DNA of 64,000 nucleotides, taken from NCBI GenBank assembly GCA_947503275.1, contig CANNCZ010000002.1:888733-952732 (forward strand), given 5' to 3'. Position numbers and translations under genes: made by a program. Below the pieces are notes generated by a model that was not told where the DNA came from, did no database searches, and worked only from the letters and a program-made list of their open reading frames with translations. Positions 8,852 through 18,321 of this stretch are shown piece by piece (the stretch's first letter is position 1; every line of letters begins with the position of its first letter). This DNA is from an uncultured Erythrobacter sp. (GTDB lineage: Bacteria > Pseudomonadota > Alphaproteobacteria > Sphingomonadales > Sphingomonadaceae).

Positions 8852-9574
8852 TCAATACATATGCTGACCGCCATTGATGCTCATGGTCGAGCCGGTGACA
8901 AAGCCGGCTTCTTCTGAGCATAGAAAGCTGACCCCGCGGGCGATCTCGCCTGCCTGTCCCAGACGGCCCACGGGGATTCCAGCGACAATTTTCTCGAGCA
9001 CATTGTCTGGCACCGCTGCGACCATATCGGTGTCGATATAGCCCGGTGCGATGGCGTTGACGGTGATATTGGCCCGCGCGCCTTCCTGCGCGAGCGCTTT
9101 GGTGAAGCCGTGAATGCCTGATTTTGCAGCGGCATAGTTCACCTGCCCATATTGCCCCGCCTGCCCATTGATCGAGCCGATATTGACGATCCGGCCCCAT
9201 TTGCGTTCCCGCATCCCGGGAAAGCACGCTTTTGACATGTTGAAGCAGCCACCCAGATTGATGCGCATAACGTCATGCCAATCATCGTAGGTCATTTTGT
9301 GCAAAGTGCCGTCGCGGGTGATTCCGGCATTGTTGACCACCACTTCGACCGGGCCAACCTCTTTCGCGACTTGTTCACATCCCGCTAGCGTCGCTTCGTG
9401 GTCGCCGACATCCCACTTGTAGCATTTGATGCCGTTCGCCTCCTCACACGCCCGCGCCGCATCGTCATTGCCAGCGTAATTGGCGACCACGGTGAAGCCG
9501 TCCGCTTGCAATTGCTCACAAATTGCGCGTCCGATGCCGCGCGTCCCTCCAGTAACAATCGCGACTCGGCTCAT
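8852..9574 (-). CDS. phaB: Acetoacetyl-CoA reductase
   Basis: Reduces acetoacetyl-CoA to (R)-3-hydroxybutyryl-CoA with NADPH, the second step of polyhydroxybutyrate synthesis. It is a 240-residue short-chain dehydrogenase with the cofactor motif TGGTRGIG (8-15), NNAG, and the catalytic Ser134, Tyr147 and Lys151 (YAAAK). PhaB-type features are NAGITRDGTLHKM and the ending GFVTGSTMSINGGQHMY. No PHA synthase or phasin is adjacent; the thiolase, MaoC hydratase and depolymerase lie about 25-29 kb away in this window. Monocistronic by spacing. Confidence 0.93.
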   Translation of the reverse strand: MSRVAIVTGGTRGIGRAICEQLQADGFTVVANYAGNDDAARACEEANGIKCYKWDVGDHEATLAGCEQVAKEVGPVEVVVNNAGITRDGTLHKMTYDDWHDVMRINLGGCFNMSKACFPGMRERKWGRIVNIGSINGQAGQYGQVNYAAAKSGIHGFTKALAQEGARANITVNAIAPGYIDTDMVAAVPDNVLEKIVAGIPVGRLGQAGEIARGVSFLCSEEAGFVTGSTMSINGGQHMY

Positions 9575-9631
9575 GGTGTTCCCCTTTGAAGTTTCACCAT
9601 CAAGCCTATAGATGCCGTAGCGTCAGGCAAC

Positions 9632-9654
9632 AAAAAACCCCGCCGAAGCAGGGT
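9632..9654 (-). terminator. Intrinsic terminator with UUCG tetraloop
   Basis: On the minus strand the sequence reads ACCCTGC-TTCG-GCGGGGT followed by six T. This is a seven-pair stem (one G-U pair) capped by a stable UUCG tetraloop. It sits about 30 bases after the stop of the orphan envelope gene at 9683 and just before phaB, so it separates those two transcripts. Confidence 0.85.
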
Positions 9655-9682
9655 CTTTCACGTCACGAAGAACTCGCGAATG

Positions 9683-10477
9683 TTAGAAGCGGATTTGCGT
9701 TCCGACATAGACCGCTTGGCTGTCCTGATCCGAATTGGTCAACTGGTCCAAGCGATTGCGCTCTTGCGAGTAACGAACACCAGCGGTGACATCCAGATTG
9801 GGGCCCAAACGGAAACTGCCGCCGACATCGACGGTTTGCGAGCCCGGTGCATCCAAAGTGTTGGGCGAACGACCGGCAACGGCCTCATTTTCAAGTTCGA
9901 TCCGCGGTTGGAGGCGGCTAGGTTTGTCTTCGCGAATTGGCTGCGCAGGCTCAAATTCGGAAAGGTCCGGAACGCTCAGATTGCTAAGTTCTGTGTTGCG
10001 GACGGCATCTGGCAGTGACACGCCAGAAGGCGATGCTGGCGCAGCTTTTGGCCGAGCAAAGCTTTGATAGCCTCGCGCCGTGCCAAGGTTGAACCGATTG
10101 GCCTGAAGACCGGCAATGCCAGAGGACGAGCCGGGCGCCGAGTTGATCGCGGAACGCACAGAGATCGCCTGCGCCGTTTCATCGTCGATACGAACAGCCA
10201 CCGTAACGGTGCGGTCATTGCTGACGACTGTCGTTCCGGCTGGGGTAAAACGAATGCCGCGCTCTCGCGCACGATCAGCAACACGGGCCGCCAATTCCGG
10301 GTCAACCGAGGCAGGCGTGAACAAATCGAAAGCAGGAGAATTCTGAACCGAATCGCCTGACGACAGACCAACAACGGCCAATCCAGCGGACGGCAATGCC
10401 AGCGTCAGCGCAGCGGCCACGCCAAACAGCGGCAGCTTAAGCTGCTTTCTCGCCGTCTTGCTGTGGTCGTATGCCAT
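9683..10477 (-). CDS. Exported protein of unknown function, outer-membrane-like C-terminus
   Basis: I do not recognise a family. The 264-residue protein has a long N-terminal signal segment (about 17-45, KLPLFGVAAALTLALPSAGLA), a globular part with a beta-rich core (DRTVTVAVRIDDETAQ), and a Pro/Ser-rich middle. The last 50 or so residues form amphipathic beta strands (TVDVGGSFRLG, LDVTAGVRYSQERN, QAVYVGTQIRF) ending in Phe, as in outer-membrane barrel proteins. Only three or four strands are visible, too few for a barrel by itself. The ATG at 10477 is favoured over an upstream TTG because GAAGG precedes it at good spacing. It stands alone, with its own terminator. Confidence 0.7.
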   Translation of the reverse strand: MAYDHSKTARKQLKLPLFGVAAALTLALPSAGLAVVGLSSGDSVQNSPAFDLFTPASVDPELAARVADRARERGIRFTPAGTTVVSNDRTVTVAVRIDDETAQAISVRSAINSAPGSSSGIAGLQANRFNLGTARGYQSFARPKAAPASPSGVSLPDAVRNTELSNLSVPDLSEFEPAQPIREDKPSRLQPRIELENEAVAGRSPNTLDAPGSQTVDVGGSFRLGPNLDVTAGVRYSQERNRLDQLTNSDQDSQAVYVGTQIRF

Positions 10478-10813
10478 TGCCTTCAATCGTCCTTGTTATC
10501 CGTTTCGACTCGACACGGTAGTGACTTAACCTGTCCTGAGCGCGACTCGTATTCTCAATTTCGTCAGGCGATAATAGGTCTGTGTCGCCATCTCTTGCAA
10601 TCTTTTCCACATGTCCGGACGAGGTTCGCATCCCAGCTGTTGCGCGCGGCACACAGAATCCTTGGGCAAGTTCGGGCAATTAATCTGTCATACAGGGCAA
10701 AACCTGCACCAAAATGAGCGCAGGGGCAGGTGATACACCTTGCCTATACGCTTGCCGCCGGGTTCAGGCCCGGTATAGAGCCTAGGATGATATTCAGCGA
10801 GGACTTTACCGCA
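10478..10813. other. 336-base divergent intergenic region
   Basis: This is the longest gene-free stretch in the window. It lies between two divergent genes, so it must contain two promoters. I see no RNA gene, no clear terminator and no convincing repeat. Short open frames here show no protein-like features. If the downstream lipoprotein starts at ATG 10787 instead of GTG 10814, the gap shrinks by 27 bases. Confidence 0.6.
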
Positions 10814-11266
10814 GTGAAACGCGCAAAAACGGCAATTTCGAATTCGACCCGCATCGCATTGGTGGCAGGTGCACTGAGCGCGCTCGCAGCATGCGGCGGC
10901 AGCAGTCGTCCCACGACAGAGCTTCAGGCGGCACAGGTTAACGCGATCGGCGTGAACGCCTATTTGTGGCGCGGCGCGCTCGAAACGGTCAGTTTTGCGC
11001 CACTGCTGTCTGCGGACAGTTCAGGCGGAGTGATCGTGACCGATTGGTACACCAACCCCAATAATCCGGGCGAACGTGTGAAGCTAACCGTTACCATCCT
11101 TGATCAGGATCTTCGCGCGGATGCATTGCGGGTCGCCGCCAATCGACAGGTTTCGCAGAGCGGCACATGGGTCGATGCGCCGGTTCAGGCGGCAACTGTT
11201 CAGAAGCTTGAGGACATTATCCTCACTAAAGCGCGCGATCTGCGGCGTAAGGCTGTGGCGGGCTAA
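10814..11266 (+). CDS. DUF3576 family lipoprotein
   Basis: A 150-residue envelope lipoprotein. From the GTG at 10814 it has a short basic start (KRAK), a hydrophobic segment and the lipobox LAAC, then a mature part with VNAYLWRGALETVSFAPLLSADSSGGVIVTDWY, which I recognise as DUF3576. Function is unknown. DUF3576 genes commonly sit just before leuS in Alphaproteobacteria, as here (38-base gap). ATG 10787 is an alternative start but would put ten extra residues, several acidic, before the signal peptide. Probably the first gene of the DUF3576-leuS-lptE-holA operon. Confidence 0.85.
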   Translation: MKRAKTAISNSTRIALVAGALSALAACGGSSRPTTELQAAQVNAIGVNAYLWRGALETVSFAPLLSADSSGGVIVTDWYTNPNNPGERVKLTVTILDQDLRADALRVAANRQVSQSGTWVDAPVQAATVQKLEDIILTKARDLRRKAVAG

Positions 11267-11304
11267 GCCGCGCTTTCTTTTACCAAACGCGCTAGCGAGA
11301 TTCC

Positions 11305-13863
11305 ATGACTGAGAACCGATTCGATCCGTCCAACGCCGACGGACGCTGGCAGCGCGCGTGGGATGCAGCGGGCACCTTCATCGCTGATTCTGATAGCGAT
11401 AAGCCGAAAAGCTACATCCTGGAGATGTTCCCCTATCCATCGGGGCGCATCCATATGGGCCATGTGCGCAATTACACGATGGGCGATGTGCTGGCGCGGT
11501 ACAAGAAGATGCAAGGGTGTGAAGTGCTCCACCCGATGGGCTGGGACGCATTCGGCATGCCGGCGGAAAACGCGGCGATGGAGAAAAAGGTTCACCCCGG
11601 TGCCTGGACCCGCTCCAATATCGAGGCGATGAAAGAGCAATTGCAGCGCATCGGCTTTGCGCTGGATTGGACCCGCGAGTTTGCGACCTGCGACCCCGAA
11701 TATTACGGGCACGAACAAGCGCTATTCCTCGATATGTATGCAGGTGGTCTGGTCTATCGCCGATCATCTGAGGTGAATTGGGATCCGGTCGACATGACCG
11801 TTCTCGCCAATGAGCAGGTGATCGACGGTAAGGGCTGGCGCTCTGGCGCAGAGGTCGAAAAGCGTAAGTTGGATCAGTGGTTCTTGAAAATCACTGACTT
11901 TGCCGAAGAGCTTTTGGATGGCCTTGGCGATTTGAAGCACTGGCCGGATAAGGTCCGGTTGATGCAGGAAAACTGGATCGGCAAATCGAGCGGACTTGAG
12001 TTCGCGTTTGAGCTTTCCAATGGCGAGAAGCTGCCGGTCTACACCACGCGTTCCGATACGATTTTCGGTGCGAGTTTCTGTGCGATTGCGGCCGATCACC
12101 CTATTGCTCAGGGGCTTACAGATGATCCGGCGGTCGCGGCGTTTATCGAGGAATGCAAACGCGGCGGGACGACAGCGGCTGAGCTGGAGACTGCTGATAA
12201 GCTCGGCTTTGACACCGGCATTACAGCTAAGCACCCCTTCACGGGTGAGCCAATGCCGGTCTTTATCGCGAACTTCGTGCTGATGGATTACGGCACCGGC
12301 GCAGTTATGGGCGTGCCTGGGCATGACCAACGCGACTTTGAGTTTGCGACGAAATATAAGCTGCCCATCGCACGCGTTGTGGCGAGCGATCCGGCTCAGG
12401 CTGATGCTCCCATGGGTGGCGAAGCAGAACCCGGCGACGGGGTAATCGTCAACTCAGACTTCTTGGATGGAAAATCGGTTGAGGACGCCAAGGCTGACGT
12501 CATCAACCGCGCCGAAGCCGGCGAATGGGGCAAGGGCACGACCGTTTGGCGGTTGCGCGATTGGGGCATTTCACGGCAACGGTATTGGGGCACTCCGATC
12601 CCGTTCATCCATTGCGCCAAATGCGACATCGTGCCGGTGCCCAAGGATCAGCTGCCGGTCACACTGCCTGAAGACGTGGACTTTGAAACACCGGGCAACC
12701 CACTCGAACGCCATCCCACATGGAAGCACACGACGTGCCCGAAATGCGGCGGCGACGCTGTGCGCGAAACGGACACGCTCGACACATTCACCAATTCCAG
12801 CTGGTATTTCCTGCGCTTCGCTTCGCAGCCGGTGGATGCACCATTTGATCCGGTGGAGGTGGCAAAGTGGATGCCGGTGCAGCACTATATCGGCGGGATT
12901 GAGCACGCGATTTTGCACTTGCTCTATGCCCGGTTCTGGACCCGCGCGCTCAGCTCTATCGGCAAGTTCGATGTGAAGGAGCCGTTCGCTGCTTTGTTCA
13001 CGCAAGGCATGGTCACGCATGAGACGTATCATCGCGACGAATTGCTGACGCCTCCAGCCGACTACGTCGGAGATCCGGCGAACTATGCAGTGAGGATTTG
13101 GCTTTCCCCCGATGAAGTAGAGTTTAAGGACGGAAAGGCATTCGGCAAGGCCAGCGGCAAGCCCATTACGGTCGGCCGCGTCGTCAAAATGTCGAAGTCG
13201 AAAAAGAACGTCGTCGACCCTGACAATATCATCGCCAATTACGGCGCAGATGCTGTGCGCTGGTTCATGCTGTCCGACAGCCCGCCGGAACGTGATTTGC
13301 CTTGGTCGGAAGCCGGTATCGAAGGCTGCTACCGCTTTGTTCAGCGGCTCTGGCGGCTGTTCGGGCAAGTTGACCCAAGTGCCACAGGCGAAGACAAAGC
13401 TCTTGCTCGCAAGGCGCATCAGGCGATCGTCGCCGTGGCCGAAGACATCGAAGCGCTCAGCTTTAACAAAGCGGTTGCGCGCATCTACGAACTAACCGGC
13501 GCAGCGGAAAAAGCCGCACCCAGCGAAAGCCGCAATTTCGCGATCCGGGCGATCTTGCATCTGATCGCGCCGATGATGCCGCATTTGGCAGAAGAGGCGC
13601 ACGAATTGCTGGGTGAGAGCGCATTGATCGCTGACGCCGCATGGCCTGACCATGACCCAGCGATGCTGGTCGAAGACGAAGTGACCATCGCAATCCAGCA
13701 TAAAGGCAAGCTGCGTGATACGATCACCGCACCCAAAGGCGCACCCAAAGAGGATATCGAAGCGCTTGCGCTTGCCTCTGAGAAGGTTCAGCGTTCGATT
13801 GATGGAGCAGACATTCGCAAGGTGATCGTGGTGCCGGATAGATTGGTGAACATCGTTACGTGA
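11305..13863 (+). CDS. leuS: Leucyl-tRNA synthetase
   Basis: Charges tRNA-Leu with leucine; essential, cytoplasmic. The 852-residue class I synthetase shows the HIGH-type motif [11 protein letters not shown] (about 43-53), a full editing domain (with [15 protein letters not shown] and the [15 protein letters not shown] segment), a zinc-binding region ([17 protein letters not shown]) and the KMSKS loop (about 628-632). Length fits bacterial LeuRS. Its TGA overlaps the ATG of lptE by one base (TGATG), so translation is coupled. Confidence 0.98.
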   Translation: MTENRFDPSNADGRWQRAWDAAGTFIADSDSDKPKSYILEMFPYPSGRIHMGHVRNYTMGDVLARYKKMQGCEVLHPMGWDAFGMPAENAAMEKKVHPGAWTRSNIEAMKEQLQRIGFALDWTREFATCDPEYYGHEQALFLDMYAGGLVYRRSSEVNWDPVDMTVLANEQVIDGKGWRSGAEVEKRKLDQWFLKITDFAEELLDGLGDLKHWPDKVRLMQENWIGKSSGLEFAFELSNGEKLPVYTTRSDTIFGASFCAIAADHPIAQGLTDDPAVAAFIEECKRGGTTAAELETADKLGFDTGITAKHPFTGEPMPVFIANFVLMDYGTGAVMGVPGHDQRDFEFATKYKLPIARVVASDPAQADAPMGGEAEPGDGVIVNSDFLDGKSVEDAKADVINRAEAGEWGKGTTVWRLRDWGISRQRYWGTPIPFIHCAKCDIVPVPKDQLPVTLPEDVDFETPGNPLERHPTWKHTTCPKCGGDAVRETDTLDTFTNSSWYFLRFASQPVDAPFDPVEVAKWMPVQHYIGGIEHAILHLLYARFWTRALSSIGKFDVKEPFAALFTQGMVTHETYHRDELLTPPADYVGDPANYAVRIWLSPDEVEFKDGKAFGKASGKPITVGRVVKMSKSKKNVVDPDNIIANYGADAVRWFMLSDSPPERDLPWSEAGIEGCYRFVQRLWRLFGQVDPSATGEDKALARKAHQAIVAVAEDIEALSFNKAVARIYELTGAAEKAAPSESRNFAIRAILHLIAPMMPHLAEEAHELLGESALIADAAWPDHDPAMLVEDEVTIAIQHKGKLRDTITAPKGAPKEDIEALALASEKVQRSIDGADIRKVIVVPDRLVNIVT

Positions 13864-14369
13864 TGCGCGGCCTCATCGCCTTGATCGCATATGCCGTTTT
13901 GGCAGGGTGCGGATTACAGCCGATGTATGCGGGCGGCTCTAGCTCCGCTGTGGCTCAAGGCATCGCGGCGGTTGATGTGCCCGCGATTCCGGGTCGCGAT
14001 GGCTGGTTGGTGCGTAATGCTCTTCGAGACAAGTTGCACGTTGCCGGCGAAGTAACGCCTTCATATCGGCTCGATGTGCGGCTTGATGATGCGCTCGAAG
14101 GGTTGGGCGTTCTGAATGATGACACGATCAGCCGCGAACGCCGCATCTTGCGCGCGCGCTATCAATTGATCGACTTGGCCACCGGCGAAATCTTGTTGGA
14201 TGCGACTGCCGGTTCGGATGCCGGCATCGACGTTGTGTCGAGCGAATATGCGACCATTGCGGCGGAGCAAACCGCGCTGGAAAACCTGGCCAAAGATGTG
14301 GCCGACAGGATGGCGACGCGGATCGCCCTGACTCTGCGAGAGCGGGAACGCGCCGCTGGTAATCCGTGA
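13863..14369 (+). CDS. lptE: LPS assembly lipoprotein LptE
   Basis: The outer-membrane lipoprotein plug of the LptD translocon, which places lipopolysaccharide or an equivalent glycolipid in the outer leaflet. The protein of 168 residues begins with a signal peptide and lipobox LAGC followed by GLQPMYAGG, the typical start of alphaproteobacterial LptE. It then has the alternating beta strands and two helices of the family (LDVRLDDALEGLGVLNDDTISRERR). Start ATG 13863 overlaps the leuS stop; GTG 13860 is possible. Its own TGA overlaps the holA start as GTGA. lptD is not in the window. Confidence 0.9.
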   Translation: MRGLIALIAYAVLAGCGLQPMYAGGSSSAVAQGIAAVDVPAIPGRDGWLVRNALRDKLHVAGEVTPSYRLDVRLDDALEGLGVLNDDTISRERRILRARYQLIDLATGEILLDATAGSDAGIDVVSSEYATIAAEQTALENLAKDVADRMATRIALTLRERERAAGNP

Positions 14370-15430
14370 AGGCCAAGCATTCTGAGTTCGCGCGCGGCCT
14401 GCCCAAATCGGCAGCCAATGCGTCGATTTTCTTCTTTTGTGGCCCTGACGAAGCCGGGGCCTCAGCCGCCGCCACCAAAGTGATCGAAGCGCTGCCTGAT
14501 GCGGGCGAACGGATTGAATTGTCGGGCGGCGATTTGCGGCGCGATCCAGCGTTGCTGGGGGACGAGGCGCGATCGGGTTCGCTGTTTGGCGATAGTCGGC
14601 ACATTTATGTGCGCGCATCGGGCGATGAGGCGCATGACGCGATCAAGGCTCTGATTGAGACAGGCGAAGCGGGTGGCGGGGATGCAGCCCCGGTGCTGGT
14701 GGTTGCGACGGCGGCGACCGATAAATCGCGCACGGCAAAGTTGCTGGAAAAGCGCGCCGATGGCTTGGTCGCGATGTTTTACCCGCCCGATATGATGAGC
14801 GTTGCCGCATCAGTTCGCGTCATGGCCGATAGCGCAGGATTGCGGCTGGGCGGTGATTTAGCGGAGCGTATCGCGCGTGCGGCAGGCCTTGATGTGCGCT
14901 TGGCGCAGTCCGAAGTCGATAAGCTGGCGCTGTATATGGATGCAGAGCCGCAAGCGCCCAAACAGGTCGCGGTTGAGGACTATGCACAGATCGGTGCCGC
15001 GACCGAGGAAGACGGCTTCGGCGCGCTTGTTAACGCAGTGATGGGCGGGGAAATGGGCCGATTGCCCGGCGAGATCCGTCGTATGAAGGAGTTGGGGCTG
15101 AACCCTGTGGGTTTGCTTTTGGCGTTGGAGCGGCGTGCAGCGCAATTGGCGCAGATTTCGGCAAAACTCGGCACGCGCGGGTCGCTCGATAACCTTGGGC
15201 GGGGGGAAAAAGCGCAGTTGGGCATTTTCTGGAAAGAAGAGCGCGAAATCCGTCAACAGCTTGGCTCATGGCAAAAACCAGCGGCGCGAGGGAGCAAGGA
15301 AAGCAAGCTGGATCGCCTGATCCCGCGTCTTATTGCACTGCACCGTAGTCTGCTCTCCAACAGCCAAGCAGCCGAGCTGCTTTTGGCTCAGGACCTCACA
15401 CAAATCGCCAGATTTGCCGCGAGACGGTAG
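14366..15430 (+). CDS. holA: DNA polymerase III subunit delta
   Basis: The clamp-loader wrench subunit that opens the beta sliding clamp at the replication fork. The 354-residue protein has the HolA layout: an N-terminal AAA-like fold with FFFCGPDEAGASAAA, a middle ARAAGLDVRLAQSEVDKLALY helix typical of the family, and a C-terminal helical collar (LLALERRAAQLAQI, then RLIALHRSLLSNSQAAELLLAQDL). The start is GTG at 14366, fixed by the GTGA overlap with lptE. leuS-lptE-holA is a conserved order in many Proteobacteria. Confidence 0.95.
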   Translation: MKAKHSEFARGLPKSAANASIFFFCGPDEAGASAAATKVIEALPDAGERIELSGGDLRRDPALLGDEARSGSLFGDSRHIYVRASGDEAHDAIKALIETGEAGGGDAAPVLVVATAATDKSRTAKLLEKRADGLVAMFYPPDMMSVAASVRVMADSAGLRLGGDLAERIARAAGLDVRLAQSEVDKLALYMDAEPQAPKQVAVEDYAQIGAATEEDGFGALVNAVMGGEMGRLPGEIRRMKELGLNPVGLLLALERRAAQLAQISAKLGTRGSLDNLGRGEKAQLGIFWKEEREIRQQLGSWQKPAARGSKESKLDRLIPRLIALHRSLLSNSQAAELLLAQDLTQIARFAARR

Positions 15431-15547
15431 CGTTTTCGGACAGAATCCCATTTCGCAGTCGCAACAAACGGTGTTTTGGGTGTAAGGGCATTGCGTGGGT
15501 CGAAGGCAACTCCTTCTTGGAGCGTTCCTGGGGGAGCGCGCAAAAGC

Positions 15548-16951
15548 ATGAACAAAATCACCGGTGTGCCGCTTCAAGCGGTCAAGCCTGAACAGATTGA
15601 CCACAAAATCGCACCTTCGCTGGAGCGGCGTCGTTTGCGCGCCTACGCGCTGCTGTTGCTGTTCGACGCGATATTGCTGCACGCGGCCTTTGCGCTTGCC
15701 GGCCTGATCTATGAAGGGGTTTGGTGGTATCCACGCAACATGGTGGCGGTGCAGACGATGCTGCCGGTGTTTTTCACCATCGCGCTTTATAACAAAACCT
15801 ACAGCGGTAAATCGCTGACCAATTGGGTATTCGCCGCGCGTCAGGCGCTGATCGCACTGTTGATTTCAGCAACGCTTCTTAACTTCGTCGCCTTTTATAC
15901 CAAGTCGAACGCGCAGTTCTCGCGTGTTTCCGTGACGCTAGGCCTGATTTTGTCGGCACTTGCCTTGATCGCACTGCGTCGTCTGGTTCCGATTGTGGTT
16001 GAGAAGTTTTGGGCCGGACGAACACTCAATCGCTTGATCATTGCTGACGGTGGACCTGAGTTTACCCATGCAAAGGCCGATACGATCTCTGCGGCGGACT
16101 TCGAGTTGGATCCGACAAGCCATGATCCCTTCATGCTCGATCGCTTAGGCAGGATGCTTCAAAATCAAGACAAGGTTGTGGTTAGTTGCCCGCGTGAGCG
16201 ACGGGAGGCCTGGGCGTTCCTTCTCAAATCGACCGGCGTTTATGGTGAGATCGTAAGCGAACCGCTGCACCTTTTGGGCGCGACGGATATTCACCGCTAT
16301 GATGATCAAGAGCGCACCACTCTGGTTGTTTCGACCGGCCCGCTTGCGTTGCGTTCGCGCATTTCAAAGCGCTTGTTCGACGTCATTGTGGCAAGCGCAG
16401 CATTGATCGCCTTGTCACCACTGCTGTTGTTCATCGCCGCTCGCATCAAGGTAGAAGATGACGGTCCGGTTCTGTTTGTTCAGCGGCGATTGGGTCGGGG
16501 CAACCAGTTCTTTAATATGCTCAAGTTCCGCTCGATGAAGGTCGAGAAGAACGATGCTGACGGTGCTCGCTCAACCTGCCGCGAGGATGATCGGATCACC
16601 AAGGTCGGTGCCTTTATCCGCCGTACCAGCATCGATGAACTGCCGCAGATTATCAATGTGCTACGCGGTGATATGTCGATCGTGGGTCCGCGTCCGCACG
16701 CTTTGGGAAGCCGTGCGAACAGCAAGCTGTTTTGGGAAGTTGATGCGCAATATTGGCGCCGTCACTGTCTGAAGCCGGGTCTCACGGGGCTTGCCCAAGT
16801 GCGCGGGCATCGTGGTGCTACTGAGCAGGAGAAAGACCTCACCGACCGACTCAAATCGGACCTTGAGTACATCTCTGGCTGGTCGTTGAGGCGCGATATT
16901 GAGATCGTTTTCAAGACGGTTGCGGTGCTGAGGCACGACAACGCGTATTAG
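15548..16951 (+). CDS. Undecaprenyl-phosphate sugar phosphotransferase (exopolysaccharide initiation)
   Basis: A polyisoprenyl-phosphate hexose-1-phosphate transferase that loads the first sugar phosphate onto undecaprenyl phosphate. The 467-residue protein has four or five N-terminal membrane helices (about 35-160), a CoA-binding-like middle region, one more membrane hairpin (about 285-310) and the catalytic bacterial sugar transferase domain: KRLFDVIVASAAL, FVQRRLGRG, MLKFRSM, then SIDELPQIINVLRGDMSIVGPRP. I chose ATG 15548 because GGGGGAGCG lies upstream. No polymerase, flippase or chain-length gene is adjacent, so the pathway partners are elsewhere. Confidence 0.92.
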   Translation: MNKITGVPLQAVKPEQIDHKIAPSLERRRLRAYALLLLFDAILLHAAFALAGLIYEGVWWYPRNMVAVQTMLPVFFTIALYNKTYSGKSLTNWVFAARQALIALLISATLLNFVAFYTKSNAQFSRVSVTLGLILSALALIALRRLVPIVVEKFWAGRTLNRLIIADGGPEFTHAKADTISAADFELDPTSHDPFMLDRLGRMLQNQDKVVVSCPRERREAWAFLLKSTGVYGEIVSEPLHLLGATDIHRYDDQERTTLVVSTGPLALRSRISKRLFDVIVASAALIALSPLLLFIAARIKVEDDGPVLFVQRRLGRGNQFFNMLKFRSMKVEKNDADGARSTCREDDRITKVGAFIRRTSIDELPQIINVLRGDMSIVGPRPHALGSRANSKLFWEVDAQYWRRHCLKPGLTGLAQVRGHRGATEQEKDLTDRLKSDLEYISGWSLRRDIEIVFKTVAVLRHDNAY

Positions 16952-16958
16952 TGTGTGT

Positions 16959-16978
16959 GTTCGCCCACCCGGGCGAAC
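16959..16978. terminator. GC-rich hairpin between converging genes, possible weak terminator
   Basis: GTTCGCCC (16959-16966) pairs perfectly with GGGCGAAC (16971-16978) around an ACCC loop, eight bases after the sugar transferase stop. There is no T run on either side, so it is not a standard intrinsic terminator; it may protect the 3' end or terminate weakly. Confidence 0.35.
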
Positions 16979-17080
16979 TCCTCGGTGTTGATCCCTCTGT
17001 TTCGCTGCGGGCTACTTATTAGCGGGCGGCCGCGATTGCGGTCGTTGTGCGACCGATAGGCTAACGCCACTCCTCCAGGG

Positions 17081-17647
17081 TTAGTTCTGTGAAATCGAAA
17101 ATGTGCCGCGAACTCTGCCGTCATTGCCGCTTTCGCCGGGTGCTGAGCCTGAGCTGCCTCCGCTGGAACGGCCATCTACCGTTGAGAGGCCGCTTGCCAA
17201 GTCAATCACCAAGCGCCCGCCACTCAGCGCATCGCCGCCGCGTCGTAGCTGCACATTACCAGCCATCGTTATGACCCTTGCATCGAAGTCATAGACTGCG
17301 ACATCGCCGCTTGCGCGCTCGTTCCCGCGCGTCACGACCACTCCACCATTGGCGGTGATGCGCGACACGTCGAGTGATCCATCATCGGTGTATTGCGCCA
17401 GCATCCGGTTGGACCGCACTTGCAAACCCGCTTGATTGATCACCACGCCGCCGGTCAGCACCACGCGGTTTGCCCGGTCATCTAACGCGATATTGCCCGC
17501 ATCAAACGATACCGGCGCCTGCGTGTTGTGCGAGGCAAGTCCCTGTGCATCGGCGCTTGCCACCCCGCCCAGGACGCTTGCTAAGGCAAAGCCACCCACG
17601 GCCCATCCCAGTGCGATCCGGCCCAATTGGGTGCCTGTTTGCGTCAT
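17081..17647 (-). CDS. lptA: LPS transport periplasmic protein LptA
   Basis: Forms the periplasmic bridge that carries lipopolysaccharide-type lipid from LptC to LptD. The protein of 188 residues has a signal peptide (hydrophobic to about residue 35, cleavage near ADAQG), then the OstA-fold ladder of short beta strands: NIALDDRANRVVLTGGVVINQAGLQVRSNRM, and VYDFDARVITMAGNVQLRRG. A low-complexity Gly/Ser tail ends the protein. Its start overlaps the lptC stop by four bases (ATGA). The usual downstream lptB ATPase gene is absent; the next gene converges from the other side. Confidence 0.88.
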   Translation of the reverse strand: MTQTGTQLGRIALGWAVGGFALASVLGGVASADAQGLASHNTQAPVSFDAGNIALDDRANRVVLTGGVVINQAGLQVRSNRMLAQYTDDGSLDVSRITANGGVVVTRGNERASGDVAVYDFDARVITMAGNVQLRRGGDALSGGRLVIDLASGLSTVDGRSSGGSSGSAPGESGNDGRVRGTFSISQN

Positions 17648-18312
17648 TGCGGTATCCTCAATTCGCCCGGGACCATCGTCAACCGTGCATTACCATTCAA
17701 CACCAACGTGCGCGCTTCTACATCCGCACTCATCGTGTCGGCGGAGAAGGTGCCTGCCGGCACAGTTCCTGCCACACCATCATCGCCCTGCATCGTCCGC
17801 GCATTCAGGTCGAATGAGACGCCGCTCGCAGTCATCGCATAGCCATCGGAAGAGCGAACTTCGACAGTCCCGTTAACTTCGACCATTTCTTCGTTGATGT
17901 CATACACGCCGCCGGGTGCGGACAGACGCGCAGGGCCATCGGTTAGCAGCAGTTGAGCCATCAGGTCCTGCATACGCACCTTGCCCTCTGCGCTTGATCG
18001 TTGCACCGCTTCGCCCGCAGTGATCGAAAATGGGCGTCCGTCATCGTCACGTCCGCGATACATCGCATTATCGACGCTCAGGCGCTCATCAATCACTGCC
18101 ACTTTTGTCCGATCCAGCAGGAAGCTAACCTCACCGCGCGGGCTCAGAGGGGTCACAATCATCAATGCAGCCAGCACACCCACGCCCATCGGCAACACGC
18201 GCGCCAGCAATCCGATCAGCGCATCATGGCTGCCACCGGGCGCGGCAAAGCTCTGACGCTTTGAACGCAGCGCTTTGGCTTCGTTTGTCTCTATGCGGCG
18301 TTTCAGACCCAT
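17644..18312 (-). CDS. lptC: LPS export protein LptC
   Basis: A bitopic inner-membrane protein that hands lipopolysaccharide-type lipid from the LptBFG transporter to LptA. The 222 residues comprise a basic cytoplasmic start, one membrane helix (about 32-55), and a periplasmic OstA-like beta fold (YDINEEMVEVNGTVEVRSSDGYAMTASGVSFDLNART). It ends with strands that would join LptA (LVLNGNARLTMVPGELR). It is transcribed with rnd upstream (nine-base gap) and lptA downstream (ATGA overlap). Confidence 0.88.
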   Translation of the reverse strand: MGLKRRIETNEAKALRSKRQSFAAPGGSHDALIGLLARVLPMGVGVLAALMIVTPLSPRGEVSFLLDRTKVAVIDERLSVDNAMYRGRDDDGRPFSITAGEAVQRSSAEGKVRMQDLMAQLLLTDGPARLSAPGGVYDINEEMVEVNGTVEVRSSDGYAMTASGVSFDLNARTMQGDDGVAGTVPAGTFSADTMSADVEARTLVLNGNARLTMVPGELRIPQ

Positions 18313-18321
18313 CGTAATACG

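Noticed and set aside
12571..13419. Long minus-strand open frame inside leuS
   Set aside because: leuS is beyond doubt on the plus strand; the antisense translation has no recognisable motif.
16951..16960. GT dinucleotide run
   Set aside because: Only five units at a stop codon; too short to call a repeat element.
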